Part shown: positions 8,505 to 17,030 of the stretch, in pieces | Numbering within the stretch: the stretch's first letter is position 1 | How the letters are laid out: the number at the start of each line of letters is the position of its first letter | Source: Geomicrobium sp. JCM 19038 | Lineage (GTDB): Bacteria; Bacillota; Bacilli; Bacillales; Marinococcaceae | Length of the DNA stretch: 64,000 nucleotides | Assembly (NCBI RefSeq): GCF_000698125.1 | Contig: NZ_BAXA01000004.1 | Location: forward strand, 223,095 to 287,094 | Direction: 5' to 3' | Notes under the pieces: generated by a model | Told to the model about the DNA's origin: nothing | What the model saw: the letters and a program-made list of their open reading frames with translations, nothing else | The model's database searches: none | Program-made: the position numbers and the translations under genes

Positions 8505-9978
8505 TTATAGTCCGAATACGATTGGCATCCACCAGTAGACGGCAGCGGTAATAATGATAATTGATGCTAAATTCAGCCATACTCCGGCTTTCGCCATATC
8601 ATCAATACGCAAGTATCCTGCGCTGAAGACGGCGGTGTTTGGCGGTGTTGCAACCGGAAGCATATAGCAAGAGCCAGCAGCAAGTGCAGCCGCCGCCATG
8701 AGTGGTAACGGATCAATGCCTAGCGCAATTCCCATTCCTAGAGTCAGTGGAATAACGAGATTGGCTACGGCAGTGTTTGATAGAATCTCTGTAATTGCAA
8801 GGACAATTAGACGAGCAAGAGAATGATGAAGAAGAAGTGTAATCCTTCAAGCATTTGCAGAATTTCACCAATATGATCATTCAATCCTGAAGACGAGAAT
8901 CCGGCAGCAATGGCCATACCCCCACCAAAGAGAATTAATACGCCCCAAGGCAAGCGAGTCATATCTTGCCATTCTAGAATTCGTTCACCCTTCTTAGAGC
9001 TTGGGATGAAGAACAAGAGAAGAGCACCAAAGACCGCAATTGCACCGTCATGGATAAAGTCTCCTAGGTCTCCAATGAACGGAATTGAAATCCAAAGTAT
9101 GACGGTTAAACCGAATGCAAACGAAACCATTGCTTCGTTGTAGTTAAACTTTCCGAGTTTTGCTTTTTCTTCTTTAATAAAATCTAAATTTCCTGTATCG
9201 CCTTCCTCATCATTATTCGTAATTTTAAATGCCATACGAGTAAGGTAGAAATATAAAACGACGAGCATTAGAATTGCGACTGGCCCTGCGAACATGAACC
9301 ATTCGACGAATGTTACTGTACGTCCGAGTTGTTCGTAAGCAATACCGGCAAGTACGGCGTTTGGTACCGCAGCAACGATCGTTGCAAGACCACCGATGGT
9401 CGCAGCATAAGCGACAGATAACAAGATACTCTTCGAGAAGTGCTGTAAATTGTCACCCGTTAATATGTTCTTTTCTTTCACTTCTTTAATTAAGGCAATC
9501 GCTACAGGTAGCATCATAAGCGCTGTTGCAGCATAGATACGAACATCGAGATAGCAGCAGTAGAAATAATAATACCGAGAATAATCCGTTGACTTTCAGA
9601 GCCAATCATCTGAATAATACTTAACGCAATCCGACGGTGCAAGTTCCATTTTTCAATGGCGATCGCGATGACGAAACCACCTGCGTACATAAAGATCACA
9701 GGGTTTGCGTAAGCCGAGGCGATGGTTCCCATCTCAGCCCCTTGTAAGACTGGAATTAATACTATTGGAACGAGTGATGCGGCAGCCATAGGAATGGATT
9801 CAGTAACCCAAAATGTTGCAACGAGTAGCGTTACCGCCAGAACGACTCGCGGTTCGTGACCCATCACGCTATCTGGTATGAGAAAATACGTAAGTAAAAA
9901 AAGCACAGGACCTAGTATGAGTCCGAGTTTATTACGGCGATTGTAACTAGATTCTGGTTGTTTTTCTGGTTCAATCAT
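8505..9978 (-). CDS. SLC13/DASS family sodium:dicarboxylate symporter, frameshifted
   Basis: This is a sodium-coupled carrier for di- or tricarboxylates in the cytoplasmic membrane, about 491 residues after repair, with some eleven helices. Family features are TESIPMAAASLVPI near residue 65, a second-half ILSNTAVANLVIP (SNT motif) and the C-terminal SCYMLPVATPPNT signature. Two breaks occur: near 9530, where the first SNT motif is damaged by loss of about four bases, and near 8808, where one base restores LLLV.IVLAITEILSNT. I set the start at ATG 9978, as AGAGGTG is nine bases upstream; an ATG four codons earlier is too close to it. A CcpA-like palindrome lies 60 bases upstream. Confidence 0.8.
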
Positions 9979-10038
9979 TACCTCATGCACCTCTTTCGAT
10001 CATATCTTTAACACGTGCTATACTGAAGTATGCACACA

Positions 10039-10059
10039 CTGTTGAAACGTTTTCAACAG
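10039..10059. promoter_or_regulatory. Near-perfect CcpA cre-like palindrome
   Basis: TGTTGAAACGTTTTCAACA is one A short of a perfect palindrome. With that A it would match the cre consensus WTGNAANCGNWNNCW at every position. It lies between the divergent dicarboxylate transporter and aldehyde dehydrogenase genes. Single-base loss in A-runs is common in this sequence, so the true site may be perfect. Confidence 0.45.
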
Positions 10060-10143
10060 ATAGTAATTTGAGCATGAATGTATAATACGGTAAAAAACGA
10101 CGTAAAGCAACAAGATTTTTGAAAATTAAATGAGGAGGTTGTC

Positions 10144-11538
10144 ATGAAACCAGATGTAAGCACGGTAGAAGAAGCGAAAGAGCTACTGATAGAGCATCGA
10201 CAATTTTTTATAGCGGTGTGACGAAACCGATTGATTTTCGGATCGAACAGCTAAAAAAACTAAAAACAATGATTCAAAATCAAGAGCAAGAAATCTATGA
10301 AGCCTTAGAACTTGACCTCGGGAAAAGTCAGTTTGAGACTTATACAACAGAAATTGGTATCGTTCTGACGAACATCGATGAAGCAATTAAACAGTTACCG
10401 AAGTGGGCAAAACCAGAGAAAGTAAAGACGCCAACGTTCATGCAACCTTCTAAAAATTACATGCTCTATGAACCATACGGAACGGCATTAATTATTGGTC
10501 CGTTTAACTATCCTTTCCAATTACTAATTGAACCGCTAATTGGCGCAATTGCTGCCGGAAACTGCGCTATTTTGAAGCCGTCTGAACATACTCCAGAGAC
10601 GAGTAAGCTCGTTAAAAGCTTTTGTGAAAAATATTCTTTAAAGAATACATCCGCGTCGTTGAGGGGGAAGTTGAGACGAATGCAGCTTTAATTCATGCGC
10701 CCTTTGACTACATTTTCTTTACTGGAAGTACAAAGGTCGGCAAAGTCGTTATGGAGGCCGCTGCAAAAAATCTCGTACCAGTCACACTTGAGCTTGGTGG
10801 CAAAAGCCCAACGCTCGTTCATAAGGACGCGAACATTAAAAGAGCGGCAGAACGCATTGTCTGGGGCAAGTTTCTAAACAATGGACAAACATGTATTGCG
10901 CCAGATCATATTATCGTTCATGCAGACGTGAAAGATTCATTGATTACAGCGATGAAGAAGAAGATTGAACAGTTTTATGGAAAAGACATTCAGCACAACC
11001 GTGATTACGGAAGGGTTATTAACGAAGGACATTTTAAACGATTGCAAGAAATAATCGCCAAAGATGAAGATCATCTTATTTACGGTGGTCATCATGACGT
11101 AGAAGACCGTTTTATTGAACCGACCTTACTCGATCTACCAAACCGTAATGTGGCATCAATGGAAGAGGAGATCTTCGGTCCGATTTTGCCAATATTGACG
11201 TATGAAGATTTAGATGTAGCAATCTCGGATATTAAGAGACAGCCGAAGCCTCTTGCGTTTTACTTCTTCTCGGAGGACAGTGAGCTTCAGGACCAAGTAA
11301 TGGAAGACATCTCATTTGGGGGAGGTTGTGTGAACGATACGATTATGCACGTGGCAAATCCTCATCTGCCTTTTGGAGGGTCGGTGCTTCTGGTATGGGG
11401 AGTTATCATGGTGTCTACAGCTTTGAGACATTCTCTCATAAAAAGAGCATTACAAATCGAAGTTCCAAAGTAAAAGTATCATTTATGTATCCGCCATTTA
11501 AAAACAAAATTAACCTCGTCAAGAAATTTCTAAAATGA
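10144..11538 (+). CDS. Class 3 (fatty) aldehyde dehydrogenase, three frameshifts
   Basis: This NAD(P)-dependent dehydrogenase oxidises aldehydes to acids; the class 3 type, like YwdH in B. subtilis, lacks the long N-terminus of other ALDHs. Seen: the cofactor-loop FTGSTKVGK, catalytic Glu in LELGGKSP, catalytic Cys in NNGQTC, and EEEIFGPILP. Breaks occur at about 10209 (T-run), 10635 (T-run) and 11379 (G-run). Adding one base at each gives an uninterrupted 465-residue protein ending FKNKINLVKKFLK, the usual length. ATG 10144 is preceded by GAGGAGG. The stop overlaps the start of the next gene in ATGA, suggesting translational coupling with the reductase-like SDR. Confidence 0.85.
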
Positions 11539-12628
11539 GGGTGCGCGACTTGGAGAACACGTACTTCATAACTGGTTATCCAGGGTTCTTATCGGGGCAA
11601 TTATTAGATGAAATTGTTGCAACGAACAACGTGCATAAGCTTTATTTGCTTGTGCACCCGAGTATGTTGCAAAAAGCGAAGCAACAATTTGTGATCGACG
11701 GGTTGTTTCAGAATCAGTGGGTGCTCATTCCTGGCGATATTACACAAGAGGGGCTCGGGTTGAGCCAGGAGCTTCAATACAATTTACAACGGTCTGTTAC
11801 GCACGTCTTTCATCTTGCTGCCATATACGATCTTTCAGTAAAAGAAAAAATGGCGCATAAGGTTAATGTTGTGGGTACACGTAATGTGAATCAGTTTGTT
11901 GAAGGAATTCGCTCTCTGAAGCGGTATACGTACTTTAGTACAGCATTCGTATCAGGTGATCGAGAAGGTGTGATTTATGAAACGGAATTGATTCGCAATC
12001 AACAGTTCAAAAATCACTATGAACGATCTAAATATGAGGCTGAAGTGCTTGCTCTTGAGACGAGGCAGAACGTGCCAACGACAATTATTCGACCTGGTAT
12101 TGTAAGGGGGCATTCCAAAACTGGGGCAACGACGAAGTTTGACGGAGTGTATTTTTACTTGAATATGTTGGAGCGGTTCAGGCAGCTTCGTTTTAGAAAT
12201 GTTCCATTACTCGTGAAAGGCTCAGTGAACGGGAATTTCGTTCCAGTCACTACGTCGTGCGGGGCGCGGTGTTTTTAAGTCATCACGAAGAGGGTATTGG
12301 GAAAACGTATCACCTTACTGATCCTCATCCGTATACGATGGAGGAGGTTTACACGATGTTAAGTGAAGCTTACCTCGATAAGACGCCAAAGAAGGCGTTG
12401 CTCTCTCATTTTGCAGGGCGTTCGTTAAACCCTATGCTCGAAAGGTACTTACGAGTATCAAGTGAGGCTTTGGCGTATCACGCGATTCATGCAACGTATG
12501 ACTCATCGCAAGCAGTGCGAGACCTCTCAGGTAGTGGCATCACTTGTCCAGACTTCAAAGAAACATTAGCACCGATGATCTCTTATTACACGAAACATCG
12601 GCAAGATCAACAAAAATACGTAACGTAA
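11535..12628 (+). CDS. Extended SDR, fatty acyl/thioester reductase-like, frameshifted
   Basis: The N-terminal Rossmann motif TGYPGFLSG, the phrase VFHLAAIYDL, and the catalytic pair in YERSKYEAE (Tyr..Lys) place this in the extended SDR group near the reductase domains that release acyl thioesters as aldehydes or alcohols. The break near 12253 is mended by one base, giving VPV.YVVRGAVFLSHHEEG and 364 residues. It is coupled (ATGA overlap) to the aldehyde dehydrogenase. Together they could convert acyl chains via aldehyde, but direction and substrate are inference. A strong terminator follows directly. Confidence 0.7.
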
Positions 12629-12655
12629 GCAGGGCGGATTTACGCCCTGCTTTTT
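12629..12655 (+). terminator. Intrinsic terminator
   Basis: An 8-bp GC-rich stem (GCAGGGCG / CGCCCTGC) with a 6-base loop and TTTTT tail starts at the last base pair after the SDR stop codon. Confidence 0.9.
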
Positions 12656-12711
12656 GTAACGTATAAGGTGTCCTATACGTCTAAGTAGTAACGATGAAAG
12701 GAGGATGACGT

Positions 12712-12864
12712 ATGGACGATAAAAAAGAACAGTTAATTGTCTTAATGAACCAGCTCGTGCAACGTTCAGAAGAGGATCCGGCGATGAGTCTCGACGAAGC
12801 TCACGTTTACATACAGAATCAATTAACAAAAGCGTGGCCAGAATTAAAGGGAACAAATGTCTAG
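12712..12864 (+). CDS. Small hypothetical protein, 50 residues
   Basis: A 50-codon frame starts at ATG with a strong AAAGGAGG seven bases upstream. The sequence begins MDDKKEQLIVLMNQLVQRS and is acidic and helical, with no membrane segment. It overlaps the VanZ-like gene by eight bases, so the two are probably co-translated. I do not recognise the family. The ribosome site and overlap are the main evidence that it is real. Confidence 0.6.
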   Translation: MDDKKEQLIVLMNQLVQRSEEDPAMSLDEAHVYIQNQLTKAWPELKGTNV

Positions 12865-13336
12865 AACGTTTCGTTTAGTTGCGCCTTTAGCTGGTGTGAT
12901 CATTTTGACTTTTGTCAGCTCGACGATGTCGTATGAGCAACAAGATATTCGATCGGTACTCTCGCAATTCCCGGGAAGTGAATTTTTGGAGACGTTGTTC
13001 TCGTCGGTTGCATTTACATATGGAGGTCGCTTAATTAGTGTAGACAACCTCGGCCTCGTCACGTTTATTGAGTTCTTTATTAGAAAAGGAATGCACATCT
13101 TTGTATTTGGATTGCTCGCTTTTTTACTATTTCGATTGTTATATGGATTTAATGTAAATGCGTTCCGGTCAAGTCTTTTTAGCTTTTTGTTCGTTGTCGG
13201 TTTTGCGGTTATTGATGAAGTGCGTCAGTTTTTTCATCCTGATCGAAGTGGAATGTGGCAAGATGTCATGTTGGATAGTTTTGGAGCAATGTTAGGGATC
13301 GTTTTTGCTTTGTGGTTTTATAAACGGAAGGAATGA
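12857..13336 (+). CDS. VanZ-like family membrane protein
   Basis: This 159-residue protein has a first helix at residues 8-24, two or three further helices, and the VanZ signature in the second half: IDEVRQFFHPDRSG followed by DVMLDSFGAMLG. VanZ relatives are associated with low-level teicoplanin resistance or with unknown envelope roles; no specific function can be given. It overlaps the small upstream gene and precedes squalene-hopene cyclase by 53 bases, probably in one operon. Confidence 0.8.
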   Translation: MSRTFRLVAPLAGVIILTFVSSTMSYEQQDIRSVLSQFPGSEFLETLFSSVAFTYGGRLISVDNLGLVTFIEFFIRKGMHIFVFGLLAFLLFRLLYGFNVNAFRSSLFSFLFVVGFAVIDEVRQFFHPDRSGMWQDVMLDSFGAMLGIVFALWFYKRKE

Positions 13337-13389
13337 ATGGGTCAGCCTATCCTTGAATAAACTGGAAGAAAATTTGTTCTGAAAGAGTG

Positions 13390-15279
13390 ATGATTGTGAA
13401 TGTTTCGGAAGGAATTGATCAGTTAATTCAAACGGTACGTGCCGATCAATCGGAGGACGGCTCTTGGAGGTATCCGCTAGAGTCAGGTACGTTCACTGAT
13501 GCGTACATGATTATTTTGCTCAGAACGCTTGAGCGAGATGACGAGGCATTAATTCGAGGGCTTACAAACCGTCTCATTAAGAAGCAGGAACCGAACGGAG
13601 CTTGGAAGCTCTTTGCGGACGACAATACGGGGAATGTGACTAATACAGTCGAAGCCTATTATGCATTGCTTTATTCGGGCTATTATCGTGAAGACGATGA
13701 GCGGATGAAGAGGGCTCGACAATTCATTATGAAAAGTGGAGGAATCCAAAAGACGGCGTTTTTAACGAAGATCGTCTTGACGTTGACGGGACAATACAAG
13801 TGGCCGTCTTTTTTTCCGTTTCCAATTGAACTGATTTTAGTTCCGGACTTTTTCCCGATTAATTTGTACAGTATGAGTGTGTATGGAAGGGCGCATGTTG
13901 TTCCGTTGATATTGGCTGCGGATCAGAAGTTGCAAGTGAAAACGGCTCAAAGTCCGGATTTGTCGGATTTATTCGCTTCTCGTGGAGAGGAAGATTGGCC
14001 AGAAGCTAACGAGTGGGAGCGAATGCATGCGTCGATCGTGCAACGAGTGAAACGTCTCATTCGTACGCCACAGGAGCTGCATCTGCTTGCGCGAAGTCGG
14101 GCGAAGTTGTACATGACAAATGGGATCGAAGAAGACGGTACATTGTTTAGTTACTTTACGTCAACGATGTTTATGATTTTTGGTTTGTTGGCACTTGGAC
14201 ATCCAAAAGACGATCCGATCATTGAAGACGCGTTAGAAGGATTGTACGGATTTCAGACGACGATTGATGGTCACCCTCATTTTCAATTCACGACTGCGAC
14301 GGTTTGGAATACGGCATTGCTTAGTTATGCGCTACAAGAAGCGGGAGTGCGTACGGACGATAGAATGATTGAACGGGCGAATGACTATCTACTTGACCGA
14401 CAGCAGGAAGGTTACGGTGACTGGGCGATGCATAACAAGAAGGTGTTGCCTGGTGGTTGGGGGTTTTCAGACGTTAATACATTTCAACCAGATGTGGATG
14501 ATACGACTGCTGCGCTTCGTGCACTTGCTAGGAACGCAAAGGAGAATCAAGACATCTTTGAATCTTGGAACCGTGGGGTAAGGTGGACAATTTCCATGCA
14601 AAACCATGACCACGGTTGGTCAGCGTTTGAAAAGAATACCGATAGTTGGCTACTGGCAATGCTTCCCATTCCTGAAAGCCGAGGAATACTCACTGATCCA
14701 AGCACACCTGATCTGACTGGACGAACGATGGAGCTACTCGGGAATTATACGGACGTGAAAGGCGGCGATATGATTCTTCGAAAAGCGGTAAAGTGGCTGG
14801 AGCGTGAGCAAGAAAAGGATGGGTCATTTAAAGGGCAGTGGGGTGTGAATTATCTTTATGGTACGTGGGCAGCTCTGACAGGGATGCAAGCGAGCGGGGT
14901 AGGGCGAGAAGATAAGACGGCAAAGAAAGCAATCGGTTGGTTAAAGGAGAAGCAAAACGGAGACGGCGGATTTGGGGAATCGTGTTTAAGTGATCGTTAT
15001 AAGCGCTATACGCCACTCGATTCCAGCCATTTAACACAAACAGCTTGGGTACTCGATGCCCTCGTCGCCATGTATGACACACCGAATAAAACGATGTATG
15101 ATGCTCTTCATTATGTCCTCGATCGCTTGGGAGATGGTCAGTGGCCAAGAAGTTACCCCGCAGGAAAGGGCCTAGCGGATCGGATTTATTTTCATTATCA
15201 TAGTTACGAATACATTTACCCGCTACTCGCACTCGCGCACTACCGAAAGAAGTACGGGGACAGTCCCCCAGCGCTTTAA
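13390..15279 (+). CDS. sqhC: Squalene-hopene cyclase family terpene cyclase
   Basis: The roughly 629-residue cyclase folds a linear C30-C35 isoprenoid into polycyclic hopanoid or sporulene-type products at the membrane. Seen: the catalytic DXDD motif in FQPDVDDTTAAL (about residue 365), several QW repeats (QEKDGSFKGQWG, QNGDGGFGES, DGQWPRSYP) and the C-terminal YFHYHSYEYIYPLLALAHY block. In B. subtilis the homologue acts on tetraprenyl-curcumene; which substrate is used here is not visible, and no squalene or curcumene synthase lies nearby. ATG 13390 follows a weak ribosome site. The last seven codons lie inside a GGGGACAGTCCCC repeat, so the C-terminus was probably extended or replaced by repeat DNA. 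Confidence 0.92.
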   Translation: MIVNVSEGIDQLIQTVRADQSEDGSWRYPLESGTFTDAYMIILLRTLERDDEALIRGLTNRLIKKQEPNGAWKLFADDNTGNVTNTVEAYYALLYSGYYREDDERMKRARQFIMKSGGIQKTAFLTKIVLTLTGQYKWPSFFPFPIELILVPDFFPINLYSMSVYGRAHVVPLILAADQKLQVKTAQSPDLSDLFASRGEEDWPEANEWERMHASIVQRVKRLIRTPQELHLLARSRAKLYMTNGIEEDGTLFSYFTSTMFMIFGLLALGHPKDDPIIEDALEGLYGFQTTIDGHPHFQFTTATVWNTALLSYALQEAGVRTDDRMIERANDYLLDRQQEGYGDWAMHNKKVLPGGWGFSDVNTFQPDVDDTTAALRALARNAKENQDIFESWNRGVRWTISMQNHDHGWSAFEKNTDSWLLAMLPIPESRGILTDPSTPDLTGRTMELLGNYTDVKGGDMILRKAVKWLEREQEKDGSFKGQWGVNYLYGTWAALTGMQASGVGREDKTAKKAIGWLKEKQNGDGGFGESCLSDRYKRYTPLDSSHLTQTAWVLDALVAMYDTPNKTMYDALHYVLDRLGDGQWPRSYPAGKGLADRIYFHYHSYEYIYPLLALAHYRKKYGDSPPAL

Positions 15280-15299
15280 AGCAGTGGGGACTGTCCCCG
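15255..15299. repeat. Palindromic GGGGACAGTCCCC repeat pair
   Basis: Two inverted 13-bp units, GGGGACAGTCCCC and GGGGACTGTCCCC, flank an 18-base centre and can form one long hairpin; each unit is itself nearly palindromic. It covers the stop codon of sqhC and lies six bases before the convergent amidohydrolase stop, where it may also act as a terminator. A related, diverged copy is at 54589. Confidence 0.75.
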
Positions 15300-15305
15300 G
15301 TAGAG

Positions 15306-16736
15306 CTAGAGTTGGTCGTTTGCCATCATGTGAAAGATGGGTGTGTCTAGTCTTGGTTGTTCACGTACGTCCGCGCTAATGCGTTCGGCATGGCGTTGAC
15401 CTTCTGCAATCGCTGCTTGTTCGTCAATGGATTGAAGTTTTGAATCTTCGACAATGATCTTTCCATCAATCATTACGAACTCAACTTCACTACCATTTGC
15501 TGAATAGACGAGATTCGGTACGATATTGCGGATGGGCGACTCGATGGTCGGGAATAAGGCAGGTGTTTTTAGGTCAATCATGATCAAGTCGGCTTTCTTG
15601 CCTGCTGACAATGATCCTACTTCATGATCGAGTCCAATGGCTTTGGCGCTATCGACCGTAACGCTTCGCAACATTTTCCATGCAGGGAAGAGTGTTGGAT
15701 CGGTATATTTGCATTTGTTGAGGATCGATGTGAGTTTCATTTCATTAAACATGTTATTGCAATTGTTGCCCGGTGCTTGGTCGCTTCCTAAAGCAAAACG
15801 TTGACTAACGTCTAAAAACTCTTTTGCTGGTGGAACAATGCCATCAATGATTCCGATGCTTCCAGAGCAAAGGATCATTGATGCACCGCTTTTTGCAACG
15901 GTCGCAACTTCCTCTTTAGTCGCTTCGGTCAAGTGCACGGCCATTAATGATTCATCTAACAGATTGAGTTCTTGTAAATAATCAATGCTTCGCTTTCCAT
16001 AACGCTGAATCATTTGCGTAATTTCCCGATCGCCTTGTGCAACGTGCATATGTACGAGCGTATTGTGCTTTCTCGCATATTCGTTCACATCTAATAAAAG
16101 TTCCGTAGACATCATATCTGGACCTTGTGGACCGAGCACACATGTAATTCGTCCGTTGTCACGCTCGTGATACGTTTCAAAAAGCGTTCGATTCGCTTGA
16201 TAAGTCTCTTCTCCAACCGCTGGGTCGAAGTCGTAGAGTGCGCCAACTTCCCGGTTATCATCGTATTGTTCAGGCATCTCATTAATCATTTCGCACACTC
16301 GTGCTCTTGTGCCGAGTGCACGATGGTTTTCTACGATTGAAAGCATGCCAGAATCGTAATCACAAATCGTTGTCGTCCCAGCTTTGACAGCTTCGATTAA
16401 ATTTACGAGTGAGCCAGCTTTTCGTGCGGGTTCATCAAGAACGTGCATAAAAGGCCACAGACCTTTTTCCATCCAGTTGTTCGTATCTTGAGCAACGCCT
16501 CGTAAAATTCCAAGACCACTATGCATGTGTGCGTCAATAAGCCCAGGTAAAATGACTTTGCCCGCTGCATCAATGGTGCGATGTGCACGGTAATTGTTCA
16601 TTAGCTCAGAACTCATACCGACAGCGACAATGAGATGGTCGTGCACACAAATGGCACCGTCAGAAATTGAACCAACCCCTTCACCTTCCATCGTAAAAAT
16701 CGTTGCGTGCACGAACATCACATCAATTGTACGCAT
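15306..16736 (-). CDS. Amidohydrolase (TRZ/ATZ-type deaminase family)
   Basis: This 476-residue metal-dependent hydrolase belongs to the group including methylthioadenosine/S-adenosylhomocysteine and guanine deaminases. Metal ligands are visible: HMH in LIDAHMHSGLG (about residue 70), His in VHMHVAQGD, His in MAVHLTEAT, and Asp in ALGSDQAPG. The C-terminal beta domain has the usual GKKADLIMID phrase. The start has AAGGGTGA six bases upstream. Substrate is unknown: no purine or methionine-salvage neighbour helps. It is transcribed alone, convergent with sqhC. Confidence 0.8.
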   Translation of the reverse strand: MRTIDVMFVHATIFTMEGEGVGSISDGAICVHDHLIVAVGMSSELMNNYRAHRTIDAAGKVILPGLIDAHMHSGLGILRGVAQDTNNWMEKGLWPFMHVLDEPARKAGSLVNLIEAVKAGTTTICDYDSGMLSIVENHRALGTRARVCEMINEMPEQYDDNREVGALYDFDPAVGEETYQANRTLFETYHERDNGRITCVLGPQGPDMMSTELLLDVNEYARKHNTLVHMHVAQGDREITQMIQRYGKRSIDYLQELNLLDESLMAVHLTEATKEEVATVAKSGASMILCSGSIGIIDGIVPPAKEFLDVSQRFALGSDQAPGNNCNNMFNEMKLTSILNKCKYTDPTLFPAWKMLRSVTVDSAKAIGLDHEVGSLSAGKKADLIMIDLKTPALFPTIESPIRNIVPNLVYSANGSEVEFVMIDGKIIVEDSKLQSIDEQAAIAEGQRHAERISADVREQPRLDTPIFHMMANDQL

Positions 16737-16868
16737 GTAATCACCCTTTTTTATTTCAGTATAACGGAAAAATATCTGATAAAATATAACATTCCTTCTA
16801 TTTAAATTGTGTTTGGTGCAATATAAAGCAACCGATCTCTTGCATCAGTCCGGCTTATGTCTTATACA

Positions 16869-16900
16869 CAAAAAAGGGCTAACCACGTGGTTAGCCCTTT
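16869..16900 (-). terminator. 28-bp perfect palindrome with T-tract on the minus strand
   Basis: AAAGGGCTAACCAC and its exact complement are adjacent. On the minus strand it is followed by TTTTTTG, a strong intrinsic terminator. It lies between divergent starts (amidohydrolase and helD), where no terminator is expected unless a short transcript is made upstream. I see no gene in 16905-17030. Confidence 0.6.
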
Positions 16901-17030
16901 ACTTATCTACCTTATATATGTACAATAAAAAGTGATGTCATAAGTTGATGATAAACAAATCATATTTATCTAATCTAATTATATCAACTTTACAAGTGAG
17001 CTGTCAAGAATGAATTTGAGGGGTGTCTAG

